64,000 bases of DNA from contig WAOW01000004.1 of the NCBI GenBank assembly GCA_015521085.1, positions 186,001 through 250,000 on the forward strand, written 5' to 3'. The notes beneath the pieces were generated by a model. It was not told where the DNA came from and did not search any database. It worked only from the letters and a program-made list of their open reading frames with translations. This DNA is from Candidatus Thermodiscus eudorianus (GTDB lineage Archaea; Thermoproteota; Thermoprotei_A; Sulfolobales; Acidilobaceae). This document shows, piece after piece, positions 41,127 through 51,858 of this stretch; the stretch's first letter is position 1, and each line of letters begins with the position of its first letter. Both the position numbers and the translations under genes were made by a program.

Positions 41127-44100
41127 TTGAATAAAAAACCCCTCAAGGCAATCCTCGCACTCCTACTAATAGGCATGTTCATAATACCAGCAGGATCCGC
41201 ATTAGCCAACACAAGCACAGGAGGACAAGTCAAAGCCACAGCAAGCCTGCCAGAAGACCTAAAAGGCATTCTATCAAAATACGGAATCAACCTACCCGAC
41301 GAGGCTGTAAAGGTCCTATCGGGAGGCGACAGCGTGAAAATCAACAATAGAGGAGTATACCTTAACAGGCACTACATAGGACAGGACAAAGAGCTACAGC
41401 CAATCCGCACGCCTGATCTAACCGCTAGGGCTCCAGAGACCTATAGGGCGAAAATACTCCTGCCGACAGGAGACACTGCAATTGTAAACTACAACGAGAA
41501 GGACGGGTTTACCGTCAACATCAAGGGAGACCACAGGATAGCCAGGGAATACTACCTAGCCTCGCTGCCAAACCACGTATACCTGATCCCAGCCGGGATC
41601 GACATGAAGAAACTCGACATTAACTTATTCGACATAAAGTACCTAGCCGAGAACGACTACGGCCAAGAGATCCCAGTGATACTAAAGTACAAGGCCCCAG
41701 GCAACGACCCAGACACTATAAAGGCGATGGGCGACGCGATAGCCAACACCCTAAGATCGATGGGAATAGAGGTGAGACACGTCTACAAGCTCATCCCAGC
41801 AATAAGCCTAACCCTAAACAAGGACAACGCAGCAGACTTCCTAAAATGGGCCGAGAGTAATCCCAGCGTAGAGAAAATCTACCTAGACGCCAAGGTAAAG
41901 GTAAACCTCAACGATAGCGTGCCACTAATCGGAGCCCCAGAGGCGTGGAACCTAGGCTTCAATGGCTCCGGGGTAAACATAGCGATACTAGACACCGGGG
42001 TCGACTGGACCCACCCTATGCTAGACGACTTCGACAACGACCCCACGACGAATGACACGAAGGTCATAGTCAAGAAGAGCTTCGTCGAGTACCCAAGCTC
42101 CGAGGCCAACGACCCAATGGACTACATCGGCCACGGAACCCACGTGGCGTCGACAGCGGCTGGCACTATATGGAACGCGACGGTACCCGACTCTGGCGGG
42201 ATAAGGACTCTGATCAACGCAACCTACGACACCCCTGTATACTCAAATCTAACACTATACTTAGAGGATCTAGAGGAGAACGACGAGATATACTATGTTT
42301 ATGAGTTCGTAGTCGTTGGAAGCAGCGACGGGCGACTATACAACTACACTGGAGAGTCAAACCACGTGATCGGATCCGCCCTAAACAGCACCTTCGCATA
42401 CGATGCCGACGGAGACAACCAGACAGACCTCTTCAAGCACATCTACATATGGGCGTTCTCAAGCGATGACGACACGCTAGCGGCACTGCTAACAGGGTTT
42501 AACACGAACACAGGCAAGAACGACGTCCTAGTGGGCTATGATCACCTCGGCCCAGGCGTGGCCCCAGGGGCATACATATGGGCCGTAAAGGTCCTCAACA
42601 AATACGGCTGGGGCTATACCTCATGGATCATAAACGGCATAGAATTCGCCGCCCTAGGACCAGACGGCACTCCAAACACCGGCGACGAGGCCGATATAAT
42701 CAGCATGAGCCTCGGCGCCGATATACCAAGCGACGGCACAGACCCGCTAAGCTTAGCAGTAGACTACGCATCAAGCCTAGGAGTAACCGTTGTAGTAGCC
42801 GCTGGCAACGCCGGGCCAGGATACGGGACAGTCGGAATACCAGCATCTGCCAGATCAGCCATAACTGTGGGAGCGGTAGACAAAAGCCTAACGCTAGCCT
42901 GGTTCAGTAGCCAGGGCCCGACCCTCGATATGAGGATTAAGCCCACCGTGGTAGCCCCTGGCGTCAATATACTCGCTGCACTACCCGGTAACAGCTGCGC
43001 TGCACTATCCGGTACTAGTATGGCTACTCCGCACGTCTCAGGGAGCGCGGCACTACTAATACAAGCCTACAAACAGAAATACAACATGACGCCAACGCCA
43101 CAACAAGTCAAAGACCTACTAGCATTGACTGCCATGGATCTAGGATATGATGTATTCCACCAGGGCCTGGGGCTCGTGCAGGTCCCAGACGCTATAAACG
43201 CGTCACTCATAGTAGACCCCGTGACGAGCAACTACATTGGAACGCCCGGAGACCTTGTCAACATGACCTTCACGATAACAAACCTGGCATCGGCCAGCAA
43301 GAACCTCACCGTAACAGTGCTCGTAGAGGACTTCTTGGCCTCTACAGTAGTGGCTTCAACCAGCAGCCAGTTAATGCTCGGTCCGCTGAACTCGACCCCG
43401 TACAACGTGTTATTGAACACTACTGGATTCAGCAAGGGCCTCTACATCCTATACCTAACTGTACACGATGATACAGAAAACAAGACGTACCGGGCTCTAG
43501 CCTCCATAGCGCTATTGAACAAGGTGGTAGTCAACCTGTACTACGATGACGGGTCTCCTGGCAGCTACGAGGAGGTAATCCTCTTCAAAGACAGCTATAC
43601 CAGCCCGGTTGAAGCGTCGCTATTCCTCGGGCTAAGGCTCTCAAACGAGAACGGCACCCTAGTGCTATACCTGCCAGACGGCTTGTTCCACCTCATATGG
43701 ATACCCTGGGATACATACGAGCCAACATACGTCGTGGCTGATGTTAGCGTGAGCAACGATACTGTAGTGGACATGTATGAGAACTCCACGATGCCGTTAA
43801 CCTTCGACGCCGGCTTCACGGCCAAGTACCTGGAGGACTTCTACCTCATAGGGAAGAGCGACATAACTATCGGAAACTATACGGGCTCCATCAGCATAGG
43901 CCACCTAGGCTATCTAGACGAGACGACCAGCCCGCCCGTAGTCTACGTGACGCCAACCCAGCTTGAGAGCGTGTGGAGGGTCAAGTACGTACCCGGCAAC
44001 GAAGATGCTGCGTCTGCGAGCACGTTCTACGATATAATAACGCCGCTAGACCAGACCCTCACCCCAATAACAATACAGCCAGACTATAACACGACCGCCT

Positions 44101-46850
44101 CAAGAATAACCGCCTATGGAACAGACGGTGGAGCATACAATGAAACCTACACCAGCCAACACGGATTCAAGCGTGGAACACTGATGTGGGGCTTCTCAAT
44201 GGCATTCCTACTACCCATCACCTCTCCGTTAGAGAGGCTTGAGGTGTTGACAGGAAACGCATATTATATAGGGATGTATGACATCGACGATATAGGTCTA
44301 TGGTTCGTCGACGACGACATGAAGTTCTACGCGGCTGGTGAAAACGCGTTCTGGGGCTATGGCCTGCTACCACTACAGGCTCCACACGTCAAGTTGATTC
44401 CAGGCTATGCCGGCTTCGACTACATCTATACCGAGCTTGGCATGGACTCTCTAGGAAACCAGATCTGGTTCGACTATGGATACGTAGAGATCTACTTCAA
44501 CATGACGCCACTCTACATGGGAGCAGCTGGCGACTTCATCTACATGGCCATCCCAGCGACGCCCGGGACATTAACAATCTACGTCGAAGACGCCTTCATA
44601 TACCCATACCTGTCATACTATACCTACGGCCTGGCGCGATACACGGCAACCGGCTCCTCGCTCGAAGGATTCAACGGGTTCCACATACTATTTGACCGAT
44701 ACATGCTAAATGGCACCATAGAGGCTGACGAGTACAACCAGGTAACTGGCAGGCTATACGTGCCTGGCACATACAGTAACATAACAGGATTATCCATGAG
44801 CATAGCTGACTCCGACCTCAACACAGCAAACGCGAACCTAACCGAAGTAGAGCCTGGAGTATACAGGTTCACCGTAGCTATACCGTCCGGCTTCATCCTC
44901 GGCCCGGTAAGCATCTATCTAAACGTGACCACGGCCAACTTCACAGAGACCAGATGGTTCGGCACACTAGACGCCTTCGCCGTAAAAGGAATCCCCATAT
45001 ATACTGTCGGGCCGGAGGGTAGCGGGGCAGACTTCACCAGTATAGCAGACGCAGTCGAGGCGGTGCCTCCAGGATCCATAATAATGGTCTACCCTGGAAC
45101 ATATTATGAGCCAGTGATAGGCATAACCAAGCCCTTGACCATCAAGGCCATGGACCCGAGCAACCCACCGGTAGTGAACGGCGTGGTGCCATTCCTAGTA
45201 TCTAAGACCGGCAAGGTAGGCCTCTACAACATGATAATCAACGCCAACTCTATAGGAGTACTATCCTACGAGGGCATGGTAGACCTAGAGAACGTCACCA
45301 TAAACTCGGGATCAGTCGGCCTATTAGCCTCCAAGTCAAGCATAGAAGCCAACAACCTCGGCATAACAGGGACCGCGAGCGACGCGATAGGCCTATACCA
45401 GTCTAATGCAACCATCAAGAACGCCCTAGTCACGGGTGCAGGTGGAGCAGGGCTATACGCATACAAGAGCACCGTAGACGTCATGGACTCAAGCTTCACC
45501 AGCGGAATGTGGGGTGTAATGCTCCAGGCATCGAATGCGATGCTCAAAGGCGTACTACTGGCTGGCAACACCAATGAGGGACTAGTGGCCCTGGAGGACT
45601 CCCAGGTAGAGGTCTACGACTCCACGGCCACGGGCAACAACATAGGCGTGTTCGCGAGAGACCAGTCCAACATGCTGGTAGAGGATACCAGCATCACCGG
45701 AAACGCCTTCGCCGGGATAGCTACAAGCGAGGAAGCAACGCTAAACGGAGTAGAAGTATTCGTGTCCGACACTCTGAATGGAGCCATACTCTACAACGGG
45801 CCAAGCTCCACATCGTTCTCACTACTCCTACACAACTCGACAATATCCAACTGCATCTTCGGCGTAGTCACAACCAGGCAGTCGCAGGCAATGCTCGACA
45901 ACGTCACCATACAGAACTCCACGACGCTAGCGATACTAGCAATAGAATCCTCAAGCGTGCTAGCAGCCAACAGCGTGATAAACGGTAGCGACTGGGCCGG
46001 CGCGGCAGCCTACGGGAACGCCTCCATAATAGTGGAGGACTCGTATATAACAGGGACCGCGTGGGAGGCGCTACTAGCCTTCGACAACTCGGCTGTAGAA
46101 GTCAGCAGCTCGGAGATCCACAACACCGGGAGAGGAGGCGGAGTCCTCGGCAACGCGCTGCTCTCGGTAGAGGCTACTAAGATAATGAACACACTCTACG
46201 AGGGCATAATAACATCTGGTAACGGCAGGCTGGTGATCTACGACTCCCTGATAGACGGGTCTGGCACGCTAGGCATACTCTCATTCGACACGAGCACCGT
46301 GACGGCCAGGAACGTGACTATAGCCAACCCAGGATGGGCTGGCATAGGACTATTCCACAACTCACAGGGCACCATACAGAACGTTGCAGTACTCAGTAGC
46401 CTGGCGAACGGTATAATCCTGCTAGACAATGCCAGTGCCACGATAACCAACTCCACCCTGGCAGGCAACTCCTGGGGCATAATGGTCTGGGGCACGAGCA
46501 CCGCCACGATACACTACACGCTCATAGAGAACAACACGTGGGACGGGCTAGCCGTCTTCGAGCGAGCCAGTGTAACCATAACCAACAGCACCATAGTATG
46601 GAACGCCTACGGCATATCAGCTTATGGCAACGCTACGGTAGTTGCCCACTACGACTCCATCTACGGTAACGTCTACATAGGTGCACACGCCGAGGAGTCC
46701 TCTTACATAAACGCTACCGAGAGCTGGTGGGGAGACCCGTCAGGCCCGAACGCGCCTGGAGTCAACCCGGGAAGCGGTGACCTGGTGACCGGGAACGTGG
46801 ACTTCACCCCGTGGCTGGCCTCGCCTCCACAAGCGCCAAACCCAATATAA
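41127..46850 (+). CDS. Giant secreted subtilase with C-terminal parallel beta-helix
   Basis: A 1907-residue extracellular protease of the S8 (subtilisin/pyrolysin) family. Residues 1-28 are a signal peptide; a propeptide-like part runs to about 265. The catalytic triad is clear: Asp in NIAILDTGVDWTHP (about 288), His in GHGTHVASTAAG (about 337), Ser in LSGTSMATPHVSG (about 629), with the oxyanion Asn in VVVAAGNAGPG (about 558). A long insert (345-470) separates His and Asn. After beta-rich domains, residues 1300-1890 form repeated beta-helix coils (PGTYYEPVIGITKPLTIKA onward). No membrane anchor is seen, so it is either free or held to the S-layer, as STABLE protease is. Confidence 0.93.
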   Translation: MNKKPLKAILALLLIGMFIIPAGSALANTSTGGQVKATASLPEDLKGILSKYGINLPDEAVKVLSGGDSVKINNRGVYLNRHYIGQDKELQPIRTPDLTARAPETYRAKILLPTGDTAIVNYNEKDGFTVNIKGDHRIAREYYLASLPNHVYLIPAGIDMKKLDINLFDIKYLAENDYGQEIPVILKYKAPGNDPDTIKAMGDAIANTLRSMGIEVRHVYKLIPAISLTLNKDNAADFLKWAESNPSVEKIYLDAKVKVNLNDSVPLIGAPEAWNLGFNGSGVNIAILDTGVDWTHPMLDDFDNDPTTNDTKVIVKKSFVEYPSSEANDPMDYIGHGTHVASTAAGTIWNATVPDSGGIRTLINATYDTPVYSNLTLYLEDLEENDEIYYVYEFVVVGSSDGRLYNYTGESNHVIGSALNSTFAYDADGDNQTDLFKHIYIWAFSSDDDTLAALLTGFNTNTGKNDVLVGYDHLGPGVAPGAYIWAVKVLNKYGWGYTSWIINGIEFAALGPDGTPNTGDEADIISMSLGADIPSDGTDPLSLAVDYASSLGVTVVVAAGNAGPGYGTVGIPASARSAITVGAVDKSLTLAWFSSQGPTLDMRIKPTVVAPGVNILAALPGNSCAALSGTSMATPHVSGSAALLIQAYKQKYNMTPTPQQVKDLLALTAMDLGYDVFHQGLGLVQVPDAINASLIVDPVTSNYIGTPGDLVNMTFTITNLASASKNLTVTVLVEDFLASTVVASTSSQLMLGPLNSTPYNVLLNTTGFSKGLYILYLTVHDDTENKTYRALASIALLNKVVVNLYYDDGSPGSYEEVILFKDSYTSPVEASLFLGLRLSNENGTLVLYLPDGLFHLIWIPWDTYEPTYVVADVSVSNDTVVDMYENSTMPLTFDAGFTAKYLEDFYLIGKSDITIGNYTGSISIGHLGYLDETTSPPVVYVTPTQLESVWRVKYVPGNEDAASASTFYDIITPLDQTLTPITIQPDYNTTASRITAYGTDGGAYNETYTSQHGFKRGTLMWGFSMAFLLPITSPLERLEVLTGNAYYIGMYDIDDIGLWFVDDDMKFYAAGENAFWGYGLLPLQAPHVKLIPGYAGFDYIYTELGMDSLGNQIWFDYGYVEIYFNMTPLYMGAAGDFIYMAIPATPGTLTIYVEDAFIYPYLSYYTYGLARYTATGSSLEGFNGFHILFDRYMLNGTIEADEYNQVTGRLYVPGTYSNITGLSMSIADSDLNTANANLTEVEPGVYRFTVAIPSGFILGPVSIYLNVTTANFTETRWFGTLDAFAVKGIPIYTVGPEGSGADFTSIADAVEAVPPGSIIMVYPGTYYEPVIGITKPLTIKAMDPSNPPVVNGVVPFLVSKTGKVGLYNMIINANSIGVLSYEGMVDLENVTINSGSVGLLASKSSIEANNLGITGTASDAIGLYQSNATIKNALVTGAGGAGLYAYKSTVDVMDSSFTSGMWGVMLQASNAMLKGVLLAGNTNEGLVALEDSQVEVYDSTATGNNIGVFARDQSNMLVEDTSITGNAFAGIATSEEATLNGVEVFVSDTLNGAILYNGPSSTSFSLLLHNSTISNCIFGVVTTRQSQAMLDNVTIQNSTTLAILAIESSSVLAANSVINGSDWAGAAAYGNASIIVEDSYITGTAWEALLAFDNSAVEVSSSEIHNTGRGGGVLGNALLSVEATKIMNTLYEGIITSGNGRLVIYDSLIDGSGTLGILSFDTSTVTARNVTIANPGWAGIGLFHNSQGTIQNVAVLSSLANGIILLDNASATITNSTLAGNSWGIMVWGTSTATIHYTLIENNTWDGLAVFERASVTITNSTIVWNAYGISAYGNATVVAHYDSIYGNVYIGAHAEESSYINATESWWGDPSGPNAPGVNPGSGDLVTGNVDFTPWLASPPQAPNPI

Positions 46851-46959
46851 CTTTATTTAACACAACACCTATTCTTTTTTACATACTTAGGGAACAGTTA
46901 AACCTATAATTCAGGTTTTAATAATGATACATGGGCATCACACTACCCGGGTGCACGAG

Positions 46960-47697
46960 ATGAACACGAAAACACTAAAGACGACGGTGATAATCCTACT
47001 CGCAATCCTCTCGATCCAACACGCCCTAACAGCCACATCACAATACGCCCCGCCAATACCGCCGGAGTCAATAGTAGAACACCACACAACCGTATCATAC
47101 TCCAGCGCTGAAGCCGAGGAGAAGGTGGAGATAAACGTCTCGAAGTTCGACCCAGAGCAGCCGGTCAAGAAGATAGAGATGGGGTTCAAGAAGCCGGTCA
47201 AGACCGTGCAACTCGACCTCTACGTGCTCAAAAGCCTACCACCAGCACTACCAACCATAGAAGGAGTCAAGCCCGTATCCATAGTAGCTATAGTGGCCAA
47301 GGAGGAGGTAATCAACCTAGCCACACAGTCAAAGCTAGTCATAGAGGTCAAACAGAAGCTATCGCCCCAGTCGCTAGTCGTATACGTGTGGAACGGCCAC
47401 GAGTGGGTTGAAGTCAGGCCAGACGTCGTCAGGGCCGAGGCCGGCAAGACTATAGTGGAGGTCGGGGTGCCGGGCATAGCCAACTACCTAGTAGTCGGCG
47501 TGAAGACAGCTCCAGTAACCACCACGACAACTACAACCACCGGAACTGCAACCACTACCACCGCAGCAGCGACCACTACCACCACGACAACCGGGAAGCC
47601 CGCGAAGCCCAGCAACGCGCTCAAGATAACGGCGGCCGTCGCCGTAGCGATAATAGTTATCCTAGTGGTAGCAGTCTACTTGAAGGGAAGAAAATAA
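46960..47697 (+). CDS. Surface protein with Thr-rich stalk and C-terminal membrane anchor
   Basis: A 245-residue protein. It has a signal peptide (LKTTVIILLAILSIQHALTA), a beta-rich ectodomain of about 130 residues with VVYVWNGHEWVEVRPDVV, a stalk of Thr tracts (about residues 185-220) and a membrane helix (ITAAVAVAIIVILVVAVYL) followed by KGRK. The ectodomain weakly resembles the PGF-pre-PGF type found on archaeal surface proteins. The Thr stalk is a likely O-glycosylation site, which fits the GT-C gene next to it. ATG 46960 is chosen because it leads straight into the signal peptide. Confidence 0.75.
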   Translation: MNTKTLKTTVIILLAILSIQHALTATSQYAPPIPPESIVEHHTTVSYSSAEAEEKVEINVSKFDPEQPVKKIEMGFKKPVKTVQLDLYVLKSLPPALPTIEGVKPVSIVAIVAKEEVINLATQSKLVIEVKQKLSPQSLVVYVWNGHEWVEVRPDVVRAEAGKTIVEVGVPGIANYLVVGVKTAPVTTTTTTTTGTATTTTAAATTTTTTTGKPAKPSNALKITAAVAVAIIVILVVAVYLKGRK

Positions 47698-47743
47698 ACC
47701 CCTCATCTTTCTCCAGCCTACAACCAGCTAGGTGGACCCACCT

Positions 47744-50575
47744 ATGGGTATAAACGATGAGCCAACGACGCGGAGGATAGAGCTGGCAACTCTGGGACTC
47801 TTCATCTACATAACCTCCTGGCTATGGTACGTTAACAATAATCGCGCATGGCTACCCACGCTCACAGCAACCATAGAATGGCTCGAATCCCCCCACATAA
47901 CCTACGGCGGAAGCCTACACCCTCCCCCGGTCCCAGTCGATGCAGCGATACCAGTAGCCATAGCCCTACTCGTCGCATGTATGTTGGTAGGCGCTAGGCC
48001 GTTAACCGAGTTCCTGGCATCCGCCACGCTAGTATTCATGGGGATAACCGGCTGGACCACAATGGTCCTCGGGATACTGGGACACGCCGACAGGATGGTG
48101 ATTGACGCGGCCATGGCCCTGGAACTGGCGGCCGCCCTAGTCCTATTCACAAAGTTCAAGTGCAGGGGTAGTAGTGGGGATGGCTCCAGTATGGGGAGGA
48201 GGTTTTCGCTGGCGGAGCGGTTAATCCTCCCCGTAATACTGCTTGCGGTGGCGATGTACTTCTGGCACTCCCTGTTATACCCGGTTGACGGGTGGGACGA
48301 GCTAATCTACCACGCCACGATGGCCAAGGTACTCTACCTATACCACGGGTTTCCAACCCTGGTGGGTCCCTCTGTAGGTATAGAGATGAGCTCCAACTAC
48401 CCAGCACTCTACCCGTCTATAGCGGGCTACTTCTACATAACCACGGGCATGGTCGACGACTTCTACCTGAGACTCGTATCCCCCCTGGCGGCGGCCATAA
48501 CACTATACTACACCTATAGGATCGCGTCGCATATGGAATGGATGAAGTACCCCCTGCTAGCCCCATTCATACTAGCGATAACTCCAGAGTTCGTCAACCA
48601 CGCGTTCCAATCCAACAACTACATGCTGCTAACAGCGTTCTTCACGATGACGCTATACCACACGCTACGGTACAGGGGCTCCAGGGACTATAGGATCCTG
48701 ATGCTCCTCGGGCTCACAATGGGGTTCATGGCGTCGACCAACTACGAGGGAATACTCCTAGCCGCGATAGCCCTAGCCCTAACACTGTACTGGATGAAGC
48801 CTGGCAGGGGCGAGTGGAGGCGCCTCCTCTACCCCTCACTCCTGCTAGCCGCGGTAGCCGTGCCATGGTATGTCCGGAATATAGTCAGGGTGGGGGACCC
48901 CCTCTATCCATTCCTAACGAACATGATAGGACTACACACGACAACCCTCTACCTGCTCCGCAGGACAATGGAGGGTATAAAGAGCGTCAGCATGTGGGTG
49001 GCCTTCGGCAAGCCCAACCCAGGCCCGCTGGACTACCTCTACCTACTGACGAGCCACAGGGGCCTATACCCCTCGATAGCCCTAGCACTCTGGGCCAGCA
49101 TAACGCTCCTCCTAGCCTCAAAGAGGAGGAGCCGGGACACGGGTCTAATCCTAGCAGTCCTAGCGGTCATAACGGTGTTCGCGGTCAACGGATTCTTCCT
49201 AAGATACCTGCTCCCGGTAATGCCGGTCGCAGCCGCATACACCCTATACCTCGTGAAAGACGCGTTTCCACGTGGAGGCGGGGATGGTCTACGAGCTAAG
49301 ATTGCTGTTGCCACGGTACTGCTCGTGATCGTGTTGCCTGGCCTCCTCTTCCCGGGCCTCCCAGTCCTCATAGGAGGGCGTAGCTTCATATATCACAGTC
49401 CCCAGATAAAGCCGGGAGGCGACTTCACATACTACATAGCACACCCGGGCATGGACTGGACGGAGCTTATGAAGCACGAGTACGGTGAAGACGCCTATGC
49501 GTGGATATGGCTTAACGAGCACCTCAAGCCGGGTCAGAAGATACTGACAATGGACCACAGGATATACTATGTGGCCGGCGGGGACCCCCTAGCATTCATA
49601 TTCCTGGACTCGGACGAGGCAATCCCCCTCATAACAATGAACGACCCCAAGGCGGTCCTAGACTGGCTCCGGGAGAGGAACGTGGAATACATATTCCTCT
49701 CAGGCTACCCCCTGCCAGCCCACCTACAGGAGATACCATTAGTCAAGATGCTCGGCTCACCCCTCTTCCCCGTGGTGCACTGGGCCTCGAATCCGGGGTC
49801 GAGGGTGTATCATGTGGGCCCGGTGAGGACCCCTATAACCAGCCAGGAGGAGGTATACATAAACACCGACCAGTGGCTCGGCCCAGTCGATATAGCCGGT
49901 AGAAGGGCCATGTACGTTGGCCCCATAGAGACCCTGGCCCCCAGGATATACGTCTCGGCCGACTGTGCATACGTCGTGAACGTCACCTACCTCGACAGGG
50001 GAGAGGGGGCTTTGGACATCAACCTCTACTCCCCTAGCAAGGATAGATGGTACCTGGGCCTAGCCAACATATTCACCCGCAACACGAGCGAGTGGAAGAC
50101 CATATCCTTCATAACGCCGCCAGACCCGGCTGGATACGTGGTGCTCGGACTCCACGCCTACAGCTACATATACATATCCAATATAACGGCCGAGCCAGTC
50201 ACCGAGTGGGACCGCTACTGTCTATACAACGTGTCGAACAGGTTCAACTACGGCATGAGCCCGCCGGCGATAGTAGTGTACCTCCCACCCCTCACCATGG
50301 GCGACAAGATAATAGTGGAGGCGGAGTCAAACATGAACATAAGCGTAGAGGTATTCCAGGGCCTGATAGGCATAGACGAGATGACCAAGTGGTGGGAGAA
50401 ACACCAGATCATAGCCAGGAACCCACAGCTACCAGTAATGGGAACCCACAACCCAACACTAGAATGGTCTCCAAACCAGCCAGGCCTCTACACGCTACTA
50501 ATAGTCCAATGGAGCCAGCCCGAAGACAGGGAGGAACCACTCCTAAAAATATCGATATCGGCGGCGATAAAATAG
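47744..50575 (+). CDS. GT-C family membrane glycosyltransferase (PMT/ArnT-like)
   Basis: A 943-residue membrane enzyme that moves a sugar from a dolichol-phosphate donor. About a dozen helices fill residues 15-540. The first outer loop carries the acidic catalytic motif in DGWDELIYHATMAKVLYLYH near residue 185, as in the PMT/ArnT superfamily. The C-terminal 400 residues are a soluble outer domain with strands (RIYVSADCAYVVNVTYLDRG). ATG 47744 follows GGTGG by 9 bases. Its place behind a protease and a Thr-rich surface protein suggests it glycosylates surface proteins; acceptor and sugar are unknown. Confidence 0.82.
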   Translation: MGINDEPTTRRIELATLGLFIYITSWLWYVNNNRAWLPTLTATIEWLESPHITYGGSLHPPPVPVDAAIPVAIALLVACMLVGARPLTEFLASATLVFMGITGWTTMVLGILGHADRMVIDAAMALELAAALVLFTKFKCRGSSGDGSSMGRRFSLAERLILPVILLAVAMYFWHSLLYPVDGWDELIYHATMAKVLYLYHGFPTLVGPSVGIEMSSNYPALYPSIAGYFYITTGMVDDFYLRLVSPLAAAITLYYTYRIASHMEWMKYPLLAPFILAITPEFVNHAFQSNNYMLLTAFFTMTLYHTLRYRGSRDYRILMLLGLTMGFMASTNYEGILLAAIALALTLYWMKPGRGEWRRLLYPSLLLAAVAVPWYVRNIVRVGDPLYPFLTNMIGLHTTTLYLLRRTMEGIKSVSMWVAFGKPNPGPLDYLYLLTSHRGLYPSIALALWASITLLLASKRRSRDTGLILAVLAVITVFAVNGFFLRYLLPVMPVAAAYTLYLVKDAFPRGGGDGLRAKIAVATVLLVIVLPGLLFPGLPVLIGGRSFIYHSPQIKPGGDFTYYIAHPGMDWTELMKHEYGEDAYAWIWLNEHLKPGQKILTMDHRIYYVAGGDPLAFIFLDSDEAIPLITMNDPKAVLDWLRERNVEYIFLSGYPLPAHLQEIPLVKMLGSPLFPVVHWASNPGSRVYHVGPVRTPITSQEEVYINTDQWLGPVDIAGRRAMYVGPIETLAPRIYVSADCAYVVNVTYLDRGEGALDINLYSPSKDRWYLGLANIFTRNTSEWKTISFITPPDPAGYVVLGLHAYSYIYISNITAEPVTEWDRYCLYNVSNRFNYGMSPPAIVVYLPPLTMGDKIIVEAESNMNISVEVFQGLIGIDEMTKWWEKHQIIARNPQLPVMGTHNPTLEWSPNQPGLYTLLIVQWSQPEDREEPLLKISISAAIK

Positions 50576-50658
50576 TCCTATTTTAAGGCGTGATATGAGA
50601 AGACAACCCATAAACCGTTAATACTAAACCAATCATAAAATTTAATAGTGGGGCACCA

Positions 50659-51858
50659 GTGGAGCGGCCTACAGCTCCACTCCTAATCCTCCTGTTAATA
50701 CTAGCAGGCACGATACTCCCTGTGGCGACAGCGGCCCCGCCAGAACCACCCCCAACCTGGATCCATGACCTCGGAGACTATGTGACCAGCGTTGATATGA
50801 GCGACGACGGCAAATTCGTTATAGTCGGGACCAGGCACGGCTTCCTCTTCCTATTCGATAGCGAGGGAAAAGAGATATGGAGAAAAGAGCTAGACATCCC
50901 AGTCGTGGATGTAGCCATTAGCCCCGACGGGAGGATCATAGCAGCATTAATGAATGAAACCGAGAACAGAGGCCGTCTATCCCTATATAGCTCTGACGGG
51001 GGAGAGATTGCGACGTGGATCCTCGACTCTCCGGGCACGGCTGTCGATGTAACACTAGTGGAGGGAGAAGCGTATTTCATTGGAGTTGGTCTACTTGATG
51101 GATCGGTGGTTATAACAGACACTACAGACATCTTATGGTATGAACGTATCCATAACGACGCGGTGCTTGACGTAGAATTCGAGCCGCGTGTAGCAATGCT
51201 GGCTACATGCTCAAGAGACGGTACAGTTGCCCTGGTAGATGTGACACGTAGAGATGTAGTCTGGAAGACTGACCTAGGCAGACCAGTCTTCAGCATAGAC
51301 TTCAACTCTGACGGCAAGTTCTTAGCAGCTGGCGTACCGGAAGGAGTGTATTTGTTGGATCCAGTGCATGGAGCCGTGATCTGGGATAACGGGGTCCACG
51401 GCCTTGTCGAGTCTGTCGCGCTGGGCACTGAGATAACGTATGCCGGCGGCAACGATTACTATAGTGGTCAAAGCGAGCTTAGAGCAACCGACTCGACGGG
51501 AAACACTATGTGGGCCATCCCATTTAAAGACGCCTTTATTAGGGCTCTCGACGTGTCCGATGACGACAGGTATATTGTAGTGGGCCTATCGAATGGCAGG
51601 ATATTCCTCTTCGACAATAATGGCAAGGATTTATGGGAGTATGACACTGTCGATGGCGCTGGCATCACGTCCCTGGCCCTAAACCCCACGGGTGACTACC
51701 TTGTTGTTGGTAGCGAGTCCGAGAAGAGTGACCTGATGTATTTCACGCCTGATCCGCCTCCGCCGGTGCCGGAGCCCTATTACGTGGGCGTGTTCATGCT
51801 GATTGTGCTACTCCTGGTGTATGTGTTCTATAAGAGGCGCGTGGCGGAGGCCTCCTAG
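50659..51858 (+). CDS. Membrane-anchored WD40/PQQ-like propeller protein
   Basis: A 399-residue surface protein. It has a signal peptide (LLILLLILAGTILPVATA), then about seven blades with the pattern VTSVDMSDDGKFVIVGTRHG...LFDSEGKEIW, and a C-terminal membrane helix (YVGVFMLIVLLLVYVFYKRR) with a very short cytoplasmic end. This is the same ectodomain-plus-anchor plan as the kinase at 22813, but with no kinase domain. It may bind a ligand or partner at the surface. GTG 50659 leads straight into the signal peptide; an AT-rich element lies 15-45 bases upstream. Its stop shares CTAG with the DUF445 gene. Confidence 0.8.
   Translation: MERPTAPLLILLLILAGTILPVATAAPPEPPPTWIHDLGDYVTSVDMSDDGKFVIVGTRHGFLFLFDSEGKEIWRKELDIPVVDVAISPDGRIIAALMNETENRGRLSLYSSDGGEIATWILDSPGTAVDVTLVEGEAYFIGVGLLDGSVVITDTTDILWYERIHNDAVLDVEFEPRVAMLATCSRDGTVALVDVTRRDVVWKTDLGRPVFSIDFNSDGKFLAAGVPEGVYLLDPVHGAVIWDNGVHGLVESVALGTEITYAGGNDYYSGQSELRATDSTGNTMWAIPFKDAFIRALDVSDDDRYIVVGLSNGRIFLFDNNGKDLWEYDTVDGAGITSLALNPTGDYLVVGSESEKSDLMYFTPDPPPPVPEPYYVGVFMLIVLLLVYVFYKRRVAEAS

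Noticed and set aside
45000-46800. Mobile-element or tandem-repeat origin for the repetitive end of the subtilase gene
   Set aside because: The repeats are degenerate at DNA level and match the beta-helix coil period in protein, so they are structural.
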